Assembly (NCBI GenBank): GCA_937941765.1
Contig: CALDGQ010000033.1
Location: 1 to 42,820 of the forward strand
DNA length: 42,820 nt
Reading direction: 5' to 3'
Origin: an uncultured Saprospiraceae bacterium
GTDB taxonomy: Bacteria > Bacteroidota > Bacteroidia > Chitinophagales > Saprospiraceae
Shown in pieces: positions 34,766-42,820 of the stretch. A program made the position numbers and the translations under genes. Numbering within the stretch: the stretch's first letter is position 1; the number at the start of each line of letters is the position of its first letter. The notes below the pieces were generated by a model, which was not told where the DNA came from, did no database searches, and worked only from the letters and a program-made list of their open reading frames with translations.

Positions 34766-35884
34766 ATGCGGATAAGTCCTTTTCAAGCCATGTTCCCCAA
34801 CTCAGATTTGATTACTTCTAACGATTCATTTTTTGGAGGAGTCAAAGAAGAATTTCAAGATTATAGAAAAAGTGGATTTTTTATAAAAGAGGCGCAAGAG
34901 TCTATTTTTGTTTATCAAATTGTAGGACAAACGCGGACCTTTACGGGTATCATAGCTTGTGCTGATTTAGAGGAATATCTAAAAGGGAAAATTAAGAAGC
35001 ACGAAAACACGTTGGCTTACAAAGAGCAAAGTCAATTACAATTATTGATGCGTAGGAAAGCGATTATCAAACCAATCTTATTGACTTATCATCCAGTTAC
35101 GGCCATTAATAAATTTATTGAGGAATTTCTGAAAAGAAAAAAACCAGTTCAATCTTTTCATTTTGAGTCTGAAAATTTCACCCACAAATTTTTCGAAATA
35201 AGTGATGGAGACCAATTAGAGAAGTTGCAAAAACTATTTGCTAAAAAAGTTCCAGAAATGTATATCGCAGATGGACATCACCGATGTTCGACAAATGCAC
35301 TTTTTTACCAAAGAATGAAAAAGAAAAAGGAAGGGGAAGACTATCGCGATTTATTGTGTGCATTTTTCCCATCCAATGAATTAGAAATTCATGATTTCAA
35401 TAGAATTGTAGAAGGCCTTAAAAATGTATCACTTACTAAATTTATGGCAGGGTTGTCACAAGTTTTTGAAATTGAATATTTAGAAACTGCAAGAAAACCA
35501 AATGAGAAACATGAGTTGACCATTTATTTAAACAAGGAGTGGTATTCTTTAAAATGGAAAGGAGAAATTTTAAAAAAATACAAAAATCATAAGGTTATTC
35601 TGGATGCCAATTTGTTGGACGAACATATCCTAAAACCTATTTTTGGAATCGAAGATATCCGTACAGATACTCGAATTAAGTACGTGGAAGGAGTTAAACC
35701 AATTCAAGATATTATTGACAAAACCGATAAGGATGAAGGAAGGATTGCTTTTATTATTTATCCTGTTAAGATGGAAGAACTTTTATTAGTTGCCGATCAA
35801 AACAAAGTGATGCCGCCAAAGTCCACTTGGTTTGAACCGAGAATGAAAAATGGTTTGGTATCGCAAGATTTTAAGCAGTTGTGA
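34766..35884 (+). CDS. DUF1015 family protein
   Basis: Function not established. The 372-residue protein has the features of DUF1015: an N-terminal ISPFQAMFPN, then TFTGIIACADLEEYLKGKIKKHENT where other members have the GIvgavslddy...vkkHE region. LLTYHPVTAI follows, and then the diagnostic YIADGHHRCSTNALFY with His171, His172 and Arg173. Asp and Glu residues around CAFFPSNELEIHDFNRIV are also typical. In Bacteroidota this gene is often near serine biosynthesis genes, but none is seen here. It is cytoplasmic with no signal or membrane segment. Confidence 0.88.
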   Translation: MRISPFQAMFPNSDLITSNDSFFGGVKEEFQDYRKSGFFIKEAQESIFVYQIVGQTRTFTGIIACADLEEYLKGKIKKHENTLAYKEQSQLQLLMRRKAIIKPILLTYHPVTAINKFIEEFLKRKKPVQSFHFESENFTHKFFEISDGDQLEKLQKLFAKKVPEMYIADGHHRCSTNALFYQRMKKKKEGEDYRDLLCAFFPSNELEIHDFNRIVEGLKNVSLTKFMAGLSQVFEIEYLETARKPNEKHELTIYLNKEWYSLKWKGEILKKYKNHKVILDANLLDEHILKPIFGIEDIRTDTRIKYVEGVKPIQDIIDKTDKDEGRIAFIIYPVKMEELLLVADQNKVMPPKSTWFEPRMKNGLVSQDFKQL

Positions 35885-36061
35885 TGAAAAATATTTCTAA
35901 AATCGGAATTGAAAAGATAGTAAATAGATAATTATTTAATTCCGTCAAAACACGGATACAAATATTTGGTTGGTTTTAGCATCCTGACAAAACCTTTACC
36001 AATTATGAACGTTTTGTCTCTGATATGTACACTATGTGTTATAATAAAACGAACTACAACT

Positions 36062-37252
36062 ATGATGAAAATAACCGCCGATTTAATATACCCAGTCACC
36101 TCAAAACCACTTAAAAATCACGTCCTAGTTTTAGACAACGAAGGAGTCATCAAATCAATCGACCCAATCGCAAATCATGATTCAAGTTCAATAAAAAAAT
36201 TAAACGGAACTTTAGTACCAGGATTCATCAATACCCATTGCCATTTAGAATTATCACACATGAAAGGCATGGTAGATACAGGAACTGGTTTGATTCCATT
36301 TATAAAAGGAGTGGTAACCATGCGAGACGTACCTCAAAAGAAAATCGATGCGGCCATTGCTGCTGGAGATCAAGAAATGTATGATGCAGGAATTGTTGCG
36401 GTCGGCGATATTTCCAACAAGGTAGATACGGCAGCGGTTAAGATGAAGAGCAAAATCAACTATTACACTTTTGTTGAGATGTTTGATTTTATGCAGGATG
36501 AAAATGCACAAAAAACATTTGACCAATACAAAGCAGTATTTGATGAACAAGCAGATGGCAATGGCAACCGAAAAAGTTGTGTTCCACATGCACCATATAC
36601 GGTTTCTGATAAGTTATACCAACTTATTAATCAACAAAATAATCAACAAAAAGAAACTAGATTAACGATCAGTATTCACAATCAAGAAACGCCAGAAGAG
36701 AATTTGCTATTTCAAAAAAAGAAAGGTGGATTTGTAGATTTCTATAATGGATTTGGGATTTCATTAGATAACTTTCAATCAACAGGAGCAGGTTCAATCT
36801 ATTCAGCTATTCAACAAATGGATCACAAACAAAGAACCTTGTTTGTTCATAACACTATGACTACAAAAGCTGATATTGAAGCAGCTGTCAATTGGAATCC
36901 GAATGCTTATTGGGCTACTTGTCCAAATGCTAATTTGTATATTGAAAACCGACTTCCTGATTACAAAGCATTTTTGGAAACCAATGCTTTGGTCACTATT
37001 GGAACGGATAGCCTTACTTCCAATTGGCAATTATCTGTTTTAGAAGAAATGAAAACAATCGCTCGTTTCAAGTCTTATGTTCCATTTGAAACTTTATTAG
37101 AATGGGCAACTATCAATGGAGCAAAAGCATTAGGATTTGAAAATGAATTGGGAAGTTTTGAAGTTGGTAAAAAACCTGGCGTTAATTTATTGAATCTGGA
37201 TTTGAATGATAAGGTGTTGAGTGTTGATACAATGGTGAAGAGAATTGTTTAA
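36062..37252 (+). CDS. Amidohydrolase, metal-dependent deaminase type
   Basis: TIM-barrel hydrolase of the chlorohydrolase/SAH-deaminase branch; cytoplasmic. The start is set at the ATG at 36062 ([11 protein letters not shown], 396 residues) because the family's N-terminal beta-sandwich begins there. An upstream frame to 35966 adds 32 residues with a hydrophobic stretch unlike the family. Metal and catalytic residues are visible: THCHLELSH (His59, His61), [19 protein letters not shown] and GTDSLTSN with the metal-binding Asp. The pattern fits deaminases acting on adenosine-like or guanine substrates, including aminofutalosine deaminase of the alternative menaquinone pathway, but the substrate cannot be fixed from sequence. 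It is flanked by palindromic repeats downstream. Confidence 0.88.
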   Translation: MMKITADLIYPVTSKPLKNHVLVLDNEGVIKSIDPIANHDSSSIKKLNGTLVPGFINTHCHLELSHMKGMVDTGTGLIPFIKGVVTMRDVPQKKIDAAIAAGDQEMYDAGIVAVGDISNKVDTAAVKMKSKINYYTFVEMFDFMQDENAQKTFDQYKAVFDEQADGNGNRKSCVPHAPYTVSDKLYQLINQQNNQQKETRLTISIHNQETPEENLLFQKKKGGFVDFYNGFGISLDNFQSTGAGSIYSAIQQMDHKQRTLFVHNTMTTKADIEAAVNWNPNAYWATCPNANLYIENRLPDYKAFLETNALVTIGTDSLTSNWQLSVLEEMKTIARFKSYVPFETLLEWATINGAKALGFENELGSFEVGKKPGVNLLNLDLNDKVLSVDTMVKRIV

Positions 37253-37277
37253 GATAATTAAGTTCTTATTAGTGGTA

Positions 37278-37325
37278 GAGATGAGCGATTGGACCTGTGT
37301 GCCGACGGCATAAACCTTCATCTCG
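37278..37325. repeat. Dispersed hairpin element, related to 18622-18650
   Basis: It starts GAGATGAGCGATTGGACC and ends CTTCATCTCG, with GCCGACGGC in the middle. GAGATGA pairs with the terminal TCATCTC. The outer parts match the reverse complement of 18622-18650. It lies 26 bases after the amidohydrolase stop. Confidence 0.5.
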
Positions 37326-37395
37326 TTAGAAATGCGAGCCAAAGGTTTCCATCCTTTTTTGGCTTAGGATTAGCAGTACTACTATGAAGTTTATT

Positions 37396-37461
37396 GACCT
37401 CAGAGAGGTCCCACTACGTCAGCCAAAATTTCAAAACAGGTATCCGACCCTAGAAGGGTCG
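37396..37461. repeat. Pair of small hairpins with compensatory stem changes
   Basis: GACCTC-AGA-GAGGTC (37396-37410) and CGACCCT-AGA-AGGGTCG (37445-37461) share the loop AGA and are each followed by CACT and then ACGTCA. The two stems differ at two positions on each arm, and each change is matched on the other side. The 232-base gap 37253-37484 otherwise shows no gene. Confidence 0.6.
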
Positions 37462-37484
37462 CACTTATCAACGTCAAATGTAAA

Positions 37485-38456
37485 TCACCCAATCACCAAT
37501 CGTTCCTCTTTAAAATCAATCCCAAACTCTTGTTCCAACGCGTTCATCTTTTCCCGAGTCTTTTTCAAAAAATCTTGATGTGCAATAGCATTAGGTTGAA
37601 ACGGTTGGTGACCAACAGCACTTTGAATTTCTTCAATTTTCCTAACAATCAATTGACTGTCGACATTTAAAAAAGTAGCTGCAAATTTTTCCTTGATATA
37701 GTCAATAGCGACATCACTTGGATGAATCATATCTTTGGCATAAAACCGATAGTCTCTCAAATCGTCCATCATAATTTCATAAGCCGGAAAATAAAAACAG
37801 TTATCATATTGTTGCACTAAATTATCAATAGCTAACAATAAAATTGCTTTGCTCCGCTGATTGTCAATTACGCCATCTTTTAAATGGCGCACAGGACTTA
37901 CAGTCAATAAGATTTTTAAATCGGGCGAAGTCTTTTTTAGTGTTTCAATCAATGGCGTCCAAGCATTCATAATCTCTTTGACAGATAATCGTTGCTTATC
38001 AAAATTAGTATTTGGAATTTTGTGGCAGTTAGAAACAATATGATTTTCATTTTTAAGCGAATAAACGTGCGCTGTACCGAAAGTTACTATAAGATAGTCT
38101 GCTTGTTTTAGTTGTGTTTTTGATTTCGAAAAAGCATTGTTAATATTTGTTAGAACGGTAGCTTTATCTATACCAGAAAATTGGCTGTGGTGGTCAAAAG
38201 TATGCCACAATTCATTGTGCTGAAAAAGCTGATCAAGCGGATAAACATTTTCTTTCAACAATAAATTGAGTTGTCGGCAAATACTGATAGGGTTGTAGAC
38301 AATTCCAAAAGGATTTAATAGTAGATTGAATTTTACAGCACGAAGCCAACCACCGATATGCTCCACAAAGCAAGAACCAATGGCCAGTCCGTTCATTTTG
38401 TGATTAATAGAAAATTGAGCTGAATCAATATTTAAGGAGGTTCTGAAGGAATTCAT
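37485..38456 (-). CDS. GSCFA family protein (SGNH clan)
   Basis: Function unknown; the family belongs to the SGNH-hydrolase clan. The 323-residue protein shows the name-giving motif as GSCFVEHIG (Gly27-Phe30; the final Ala is Val here), LLLNPFGIVYNPISI, YLIVTFGTAHVY near residue 121 and a C-terminal DMIHPSDVAIDYI near residue 240, which would supply the Asp-His pair of an SGNH-type site. No signal peptide is seen, so it is probably cytoplasmic. It is convergent with the amidohydrolase gene across a repeat-rich gap. An esterase or acyltransferase activity is plausible but unproven. Confidence 0.9.
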   Translation of the reverse strand: MNSFRTSLNIDSAQFSINHKMNGLAIGSCFVEHIGGWLRAVKFNLLLNPFGIVYNPISICRQLNLLLKENVYPLDQLFQHNELWHTFDHHSQFSGIDKATVLTNINNAFSKSKTQLKQADYLIVTFGTAHVYSLKNENHIVSNCHKIPNTNFDKQRLSVKEIMNAWTPLIETLKKTSPDLKILLTVSPVRHLKDGVIDNQRSKAILLLAIDNLVQQYDNCFYFPAYEIMMDDLRDYRFYAKDMIHPSDVAIDYIKEKFAATFLNVDSQLIVRKIEEIQSAVGHQPFQPNAIAHQDFLKKTREKMNALEQEFGIDFKEERLVIG

Positions 38457-38614
38457 GTGTGAAATTGGAAGAAAATCAGTATGGAAATAGGTGAAAAGAC
38501 CAAACTACAATATTTCGTATAAAAATGTTAATTTCATGCGCTAATTAAGTGGTGGTAAATCATTTTTTTACTCATTGAAAACAATAAATAAACCTTTGCA
38601 CTTTCTCACCTACG

Positions 38615-39946
38615 ATGGGAATATTTGATAAAATTTTTGGAATAGATCTTCGTTTAGAAAACCAACCTGATGTCAAGTTTGGTAGATACACGGATGCATA
38701 CAAAAGCAATGCACAGTATGATGCATGGGAGCGATCTATTGAATCGTTTGAAGCAGAAAAATATTTAGAATCTTACGAATTCTTTCTCAAATATCTTCGC
38801 GATGAAAATATCGCCAATGTCAATCACTCAATTCAAAATGGAGTAATCACTTTTGAAATTTTCCAAGGTTCAAAAAAGTTAACAGGTACAGCAGATAACA
38901 ATAAGATAACGGTTTTGTCAAAAGTAGCGCATACCAATAAACCTAACATTGGTTTTATGCGTAGGTTGATGGAGAAGAATTATTTTCTAAAATTCAGTCG
39001 ATTTGCACTTGATAATGACAACAATTTGATCATTATTTTCAATAGTAATTCTGTTGTTGCATCTCCGTATAAATTGTACTACGCAATCAAAGAAGTAGCA
39101 ACCCATGCTGACAAGCAAGATGATTTATTGTTAGATGAATTTGAATCCTTGACACCTGTTGATGTGAGTCACATTGAAGATCTTCCAATAGAGGAAAAAG
39201 AAGTCAAGTATCATTTTATAAAAGATCGAATTACAAGTACACTCAACATTGTTGATACAACCACACTTGATTTAAACCAATACCCTGGAGCATTGGCTTA
39301 CTTATATATGGATTTAAATTATCGGTTAGATTATTTGACCAAGCCAGAAGGTTTTGCGATGGAATCAATGGAACGAATTCACCGTTCTTATTTTGAAAAA
39401 GATGATAAATCTATTGGACAGAAAAACATTGCGATCAAAAGAGATTTGAAAGAAATGTTGGCACGAAGCAAAGAAGAATATTTCAAAGAATTGTATCTCA
39501 TTAATTCAACCTTTGGCGTTACAAGTCCAGTTAATCATGATAAAGTTGCCAGTTTTATTGATGGGGAATTAGGTCATATGGATTATTATTATGAGCAAGG
39601 ACATAAAGAAATAACGATGGCGATTCCAGGTTATGTAGTTGGCTATTGTTTCTTTAATTATGGTTTGCCCAAACCGATTCATGCATTCTTTCATTTGTAT
39701 TATCAGATTGTGGAATCGAAATATTTTAGAGATTTAGGATTCACTTTAAATTACTATGATGAGGTAAAGGAAACATTTGATAAAAGAGCGATCATCAAAT
39801 CGATCAAATACATTGTGTCTGAAAATGATAACCGCTTTCCAAAATTGAATCCTAATACGAGTAGATTAAATTTTGATAATTTAGTTCTATTTGCTAAGTC
39901 ATATATTTTAATGGTTCGCAATTTAAACATGATGAGAAAAGACTAA
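38615..39946 (+). CDS. Unknown protein with an N-terminal YbjN-like domain
   Basis: A 443-residue protein with no signal peptide or clear membrane helix. Residues about 55-180 look like a YbjN/type III-chaperone-like fold: alternating strands, then RRLMEKNYFLKFSRFAL and YKLYYAIKEVATHADKQDDLL. The remaining 260 residues are helical and unrecognised. They include two conserved-looking stretches, AIPGYVVGYCFFNYGLPKP near residue 338 and FRDLGFTLNYYDEVKE near residue 369. The stop overlaps the start of the protease gene by one base (TAATG), so the two are translationally coupled. The downstream protease also ends in a YbjN-like domain, which suggests the products act together. Proposed from visual pattern; a profile search would decide. 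Confidence 0.75.
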   Translation: MGIFDKIFGIDLRLENQPDVKFGRYTDAYKSNAQYDAWERSIESFEAEKYLESYEFFLKYLRDENIANVNHSIQNGVITFEIFQGSKKLTGTADNNKITVLSKVAHTNKPNIGFMRRLMEKNYFLKFSRFALDNDNNLIIIFNSNSVVASPYKLYYAIKEVATHADKQDDLLLDEFESLTPVDVSHIEDLPIEEKEVKYHFIKDRITSTLNIVDTTTLDLNQYPGALAYLYMDLNYRLDYLTKPEGFAMESMERIHRSYFEKDDKSIGQKNIAIKRDLKEMLARSKEEYFKELYLINSTFGVTSPVNHDKVASFIDGELGHMDYYYEQGHKEITMAIPGYVVGYCFFNYGLPKPIHAFFHLYYQIVESKYFRDLGFTLNYYDEVKETFDKRAIIKSIKYIVSENDNRFPKLNPNTSRLNFDNLVLFAKSYILMVRNLNMMRKD

Positions 39947-41049
39947 TGGCTCCTTCAGAAGACATAAAAGATTTCATAGAGTTGTACAGAAATGTAGTAA
40001 TTCAAATCGCAACGCCTTATTCAACAGGTACTGGCTTTTATTTAAAAGAACACAATCTTATTGTTACAAATGAGCATGTAATTAGAGGAAATCGGAAAGT
40101 AGTTGTTGAAGGAATTAATGTCAAAAAGCAAATGAGTAACGTTCGATTTACCGACACCTTATTTGATTTAGCATTTCTAGAAGTGCCGGAAAAAATGGAT
40201 GGTCCTGATGTCAAATTGGGTGTTGACAAATTAATTGATGAAGGCGAACAAATTGTAGCAATTGGTCATCCATTTGGTTTGAAATACACAGCGACAAAAG
40301 GAATTATTTCAAATACGGAGCATAAACAAAATGATGTAGATTTTCTCCAACATGATGCAGCCTTAAATCCAGGAAATAGTGGAGGTCCACTAATCAGTAT
40401 GGACGGGAAAATAATTGGTGTGAATACGTTTGTGATTCGAGATGGTAATAGCATAGGGTTTTCATTGCCGGTAAAATATTTGAAAGAAACAATTGAATCA
40501 TTCAAAAAAGCGGATGGAGAAATTGTTGTCAAATGTTCTTCCTGCTTTTACATGGTTACGGACAAAAATATTGATCATAAATATTGTCCCAATTGTGGTA
40601 CAAAAATAGACCTACCAACTGAAGCAGATGAGTATGAAGCTTCTGGAATTCAAAAGTCAATAGAAGAGATAATAATCAAGACGGATAATAATGTCCAACT
40701 GGCTCGACGTGGACCTAATAATTGGGAAATCCAACAAGGAAGCGCCAAAATCAACATCTCTTATTATGCTAAAACTGGCTTAATAATTGGAGATGCTCTA
40801 CTGTGTTTACTTCCCAAAGAGAATATTCAGCCCCTCTATGAATATTTATTACGACAAAATTTTGAGATCGAAGGACTAAGTTTTTCTGTAAAAGGACAAA
40901 ACATAGTACTATCATTATTGATACACGATAAGTATTTCAATAGTGAAATCGGAATAAAGCTGTTCAAGCGATTATTTGAAAAAGCGGACCACTATGATGA
41001 CATATTAGTCAATAAATACGGTGGTCAGTGGAAAGAAAAGACGTTATAA
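39946..41049 (+). CDS. Cytoplasmic trypsin-like serine protease with zinc ribbon and YbjN-like C-terminus
   Basis: A 367-residue, three-part protein. Residues 15-190 are a HtrA-type trypsin fold with the full triad: His44 (TNEHVIRG), Asp74 (TLFDLAFLEV) and Ser145 (NPGNSGGPLI). There is no PDZ domain and no signal peptide, so it should be cytoplasmic, unlike DegP/DegQ. A zinc ribbon follows with Cys197, Cys200, Cys214 and Cys217 (CSSC...CPNCG). Residues about 238-358 resemble YbjN/type III-chaperone-like domains (LLCLLPKENIQPLYEYLLRQ, then EKADHYDDILVNKYG). It overlaps the upstream gene by one base. The substrate is unknown; the zinc ribbon and YbjN-like part may recognise protein targets. Confidence 0.88.
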   Translation: MAPSEDIKDFIELYRNVVIQIATPYSTGTGFYLKEHNLIVTNEHVIRGNRKVVVEGINVKKQMSNVRFTDTLFDLAFLEVPEKMDGPDVKLGVDKLIDEGEQIVAIGHPFGLKYTATKGIISNTEHKQNDVDFLQHDAALNPGNSGGPLISMDGKIIGVNTFVIRDGNSIGFSLPVKYLKETIESFKKADGEIVVKCSSCFYMVTDKNIDHKYCPNCGTKIDLPTEADEYEASGIQKSIEEIIIKTDNNVQLARRGPNNWEIQQGSAKINISYYAKTGLIIGDALLCLLPKENIQPLYEYLLRQNFEIEGLSFSVKGQNIVLSLLIHDKYFNSEIGIKLFKRLFEKADHYDDILVNKYGGQWKEKTL

Positions 41050-41297
41050 ATCATTTTTAACGTCATAATTAAGATGATATTAAAGAATTGTCTTCAAATA
41101 TATTTTTCGATAAATAGTACGTTTTAATATAGAATTAAACTTAATTCATTGATTTATAAGGAATTGTAAAGAAAGCATTGTATTGATAATTTAACACCAA
41201 TTTTGCTGTAAAATTTATATCTTTACTGAGCTAGCTTACTAAATAACAACTACCTAATCCCAATTAGTTTAGTATTATTTTAAACGGAATTATTTTT

Positions 41298-42347
41298 ATG
41301 AGACAGATCAAAAAATTACTTTTTGTGTGTCTGGCTGTTTTTGGAAGTTTGACCATGACAGCACAAGACATCCACTTTTCTCAATTCTATATGTCACCCC
41401 TTAACCTTAACCCTGCGTTAACTGGTGTCATGAATTGTAACATCCGTCTTTCTGGTAACTACAGAAACCAATGGGCGAGTGTATTAAAATCTAATGCGTA
41501 CAACACGTACACTGTTTCATATGATCAACGTATTCCTGTTGGCCGTAATGATTACTTTGGTGTTGGTGGTACCTTTTGGGGTGATAAAGCTGGAGCAGTT
41601 GCTTTTTCTACTTTAGAAGGAAAACTATCCTTATCTTATAGTAAGAAAATGGGAGGTGGAAGATACCGCTCACATTATCTTGTATTGGGTGCTGAAGGTG
41701 GTGTTGCGCAAAGGAGTATTGACTTCTTGCAAGCTCAATGGCCATCACAAAATAATGGTGCTGGTCAGCATGATCCAACTGCACCATCATTGGAGAACAA
41801 TTTGAATGTCGACAACTTTTTGTTTGGAGATGTTGGAGCAGGTATTCTATGGTTCTCTGTGCTTGACAAACATAACAGTTTGTACGCAGGTGCAGCATAT
41901 TCTCACTTAAATCAAGCGGACGTTTCATTTTACGAAGATGGTTTCGAACCACTTTATAGTAAGTTTGTTTTACATGCAGGTGGTGAATTTATGTTATCTG
42001 ATAGAATCGGATTGGTACCTGGAATTGTAACTTTCTTGCAAGGTCCTTCAAGACAAATAAATGTTGGTACCAACTTAAAATTTGTTTTAGGATCCGGAAG
42101 AACAGATCAAGCATTCCAAGGTGGACTTTGGTTTAGAATTGGAAATCACTACGAAAAGGCAAATACATTTGATGCAGTAATTTTAGCAATCAAATTTGAT
42201 TACGAAGACTTCACAATTGGTTTCAGTTATGATATGAACGTATCAAAATTGAAAGCTGCGAGTAATGGAAATGGTGCGTTCGAATTTTCAATGTTATATA
42301 AACTTTGTGGACCTGAAAAACGTAATGTTTACTGTCCAAGTTTCTAA
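41298..42347 (+). CDS. PorP/SprF family type IX secretion membrane protein
   Basis: Outer-membrane beta-barrel protein of the PorP/SprF family, which works with type IX secretion, usually to deliver or anchor particular large surface proteins. The 349-residue protein has a signal peptide ending near residue 22 (TMTAQ). The family opening follows, QDIHFSQFYMSPLNLNPALTG, then LSGNYRNQW, SYDQRI and barrel strands to the end (TIGFSYDMNVSKL). Family genes often sit beside a large gliding-motility-type adhesin gene; the upstream gene here is the protease, 248 bases away with nothing recognisable between, and downstream is the window edge. A strong terminator follows. Confidence 0.95.
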   Translation: MRQIKKLLFVCLAVFGSLTMTAQDIHFSQFYMSPLNLNPALTGVMNCNIRLSGNYRNQWASVLKSNAYNTYTVSYDQRIPVGRNDYFGVGGTFWGDKAGAVAFSTLEGKLSLSYSKKMGGGRYRSHYLVLGAEGGVAQRSIDFLQAQWPSQNNGAGQHDPTAPSLENNLNVDNFLFGDVGAGILWFSVLDKHNSLYAGAAYSHLNQADVSFYEDGFEPLYSKFVLHAGGEFMLSDRIGLVPGIVTFLQGPSRQINVGTNLKFVLGSGRTDQAFQGGLWFRIGNHYEKANTFDAVILAIKFDYEDFTIGFSYDMNVSKLKAASNGNGAFEFSMLYKLCGPEKRNVYCPSF

Positions 42348-42373
42348 TAAGAATTTAAGAATAGTTAGATATT

Positions 42374-42416
42374 AAGAACGGGTGTTTCGATGAAAGTCGA
42401 AACACCCGTTCTTTTT
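42374..42416 (+). terminator. Rho-independent terminator after the PorP/SprF gene
   Basis: AAGAACGGGTGTTTCGA (42374-42390) and TCGAAACACCCGTTCTT (42397-42413) form a perfect 17-bp stem with a six-base loop, followed by TTT. It starts 26 bases after the stop. Confidence 0.95.
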
Positions 42417-42820
42417 GTTGGTTCTTTTTTCTGACTTCTTTTCTATCTTGTATGAACAAGGCAAGTATAAATTCTCGAAAGGGGTAAAAGCAATAGGTAA
42501 GTGCATTGCCCTTAGGGCTATTCAGAAGTAAGTTAATTGACTGATTATCAATTTGTTGGCAATGAAAAATAGGTTATAATGATACCAGTTTAGCCTTATT
42601 TGATCGAAAAACGAGGTAATCAATTATTACAACAGTTAAAATACGGGCTATCAAAATGTTGATAAATAGGAGCCGGTTAAAATTTCAGGATTGGCATTAT
42701 ACAGTTTAGTGGAGAAAGTTTTAAAATCCGTTAAGAAATGAAAACTGTTAGATCAAAACGAATATCACACTTGAAACTCGCCTGTACACAACATAGCAAA
42801 GCAATTAAACCTGAAAAAGA
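42417..42820. other. Intergenic tail with no gene recognised
   Basis: No convincing coding frame, repeat or strong hairpin was seen across these 404 bases. An ATG at 42738 opens a plus-strand frame of 27 codons running off the edge (MKTVRSKRISHLKLACTQH...). It is basic, has no signal peptide and cannot be assigned; it could be the start of a gene or chance. Confidence 0.4.

Noticed and set aside
35966..36061. Upstream extension of the amidohydrolase
   Set aside because: The extra 32 residues are unlike the family; the beta-sandwich starts at the ATG at 36062.
41608..41952. Minus-strand frame of 114 codons
   Set aside because: It is antisense to the PorP/SprF gene, which has a signal peptide and clear family motifs.

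Overview
The window looks like a chromosomal segment from a member of the Bacteroidota, possibly Saprospiria-like, although the class is only an inference. It is AT-rich, its genes mostly lack strong Shine-Dalgarno sequences, and it carries several families typical of this phylum: a PorP/SprF type IX secretion protein, a DUF4271 protein next to HemD, a GSCFA protein, a histidine kinase and OmpR-type regulator resembling RprX/RprY, and TAnnTTTG-like -7 elements. No rRNA, tRNA, CRISPR array, phage or transposase gene was recognised. The gene content is mainly housekeeping and metabolic.

Layout. 1-6112 (minus strand): fused isobutyryl-CoA mutase icmF, cut by the left edge; a CoA-type Nudix hydrolase; and a HemD/DUF4271 pair. 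6351-8308 (plus): a two-component system. 8342-12236 (minus): an exported GlxA/DJ-1-like lipoprotein, an M28 peptidase and a membrane-anchored MutS-like ATPase. 12328-14909 (plus): a ScfR-type XRE regulator and queG. 14993-16418 (minus): a glycosyltransferase and a receiver protein. 16694-18533 (plus): an SGNH esterase lipoprotein and an AI-2E transporter. 18664-20157 (minus): a DUF4197 lipoprotein and a FolB fused to a cysteine-rich CWC domain. 20440-22980 (plus): glutaryl-CoA dehydrogenase and an OmpA-family protein. 23296-25651 (minus) phoH-aroA and 25960-27338 (plus) monooxygenase-aroB diverge from one 308-base intergenic region. 27439-33917 (plus): PBP1A, a small membrane protein, a HEAT-cyclophilin lipoprotein and gcvT. 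34055-37252 (plus): a GbsR-like regulator, a DUF1015 protein and an amidohydrolase. 37485-38456 (minus): GSCFA. 38615-42347 (plus): a two-gene YbjN-like/trypsin-like protease module and a PorP/SprF protein. The last 400 bases are largely non-coding.

How the genes work together. Acyl-CoA metabolism recurs (IcmF, glutaryl-CoA dehydrogenase, CoA Nudix hydrolase, and a regulator of the short-chain-acyl family). Two enzymes depend on cobalamin (IcmF and QueG). Two shikimate-pathway enzymes, AroA and AroB, lie in divergent operons. A cell-envelope group comprises PBP1A, OmpA, PorP, the lipoproteins and the glycosyltransferase.

The intergenic DNA is the other notable part. It holds several families of palindromic or word-like dispersed repeats, including a 160-bp MITE-like palindrome between divergent genes, an 84-nt repeat present twice, two hairpins whose stems differ by compensatory changes, and a word array that supplies the last codons of aroA. 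The best candidate for an undescribed system is the 38615-41049 gene pair, in which both proteins appear to carry a YbjN/type III chaperone-like domain and one also has a cytoplasmic trypsin-like protease and a zinc ribbon. All functional claims come from reading the sequence; no database search was made.
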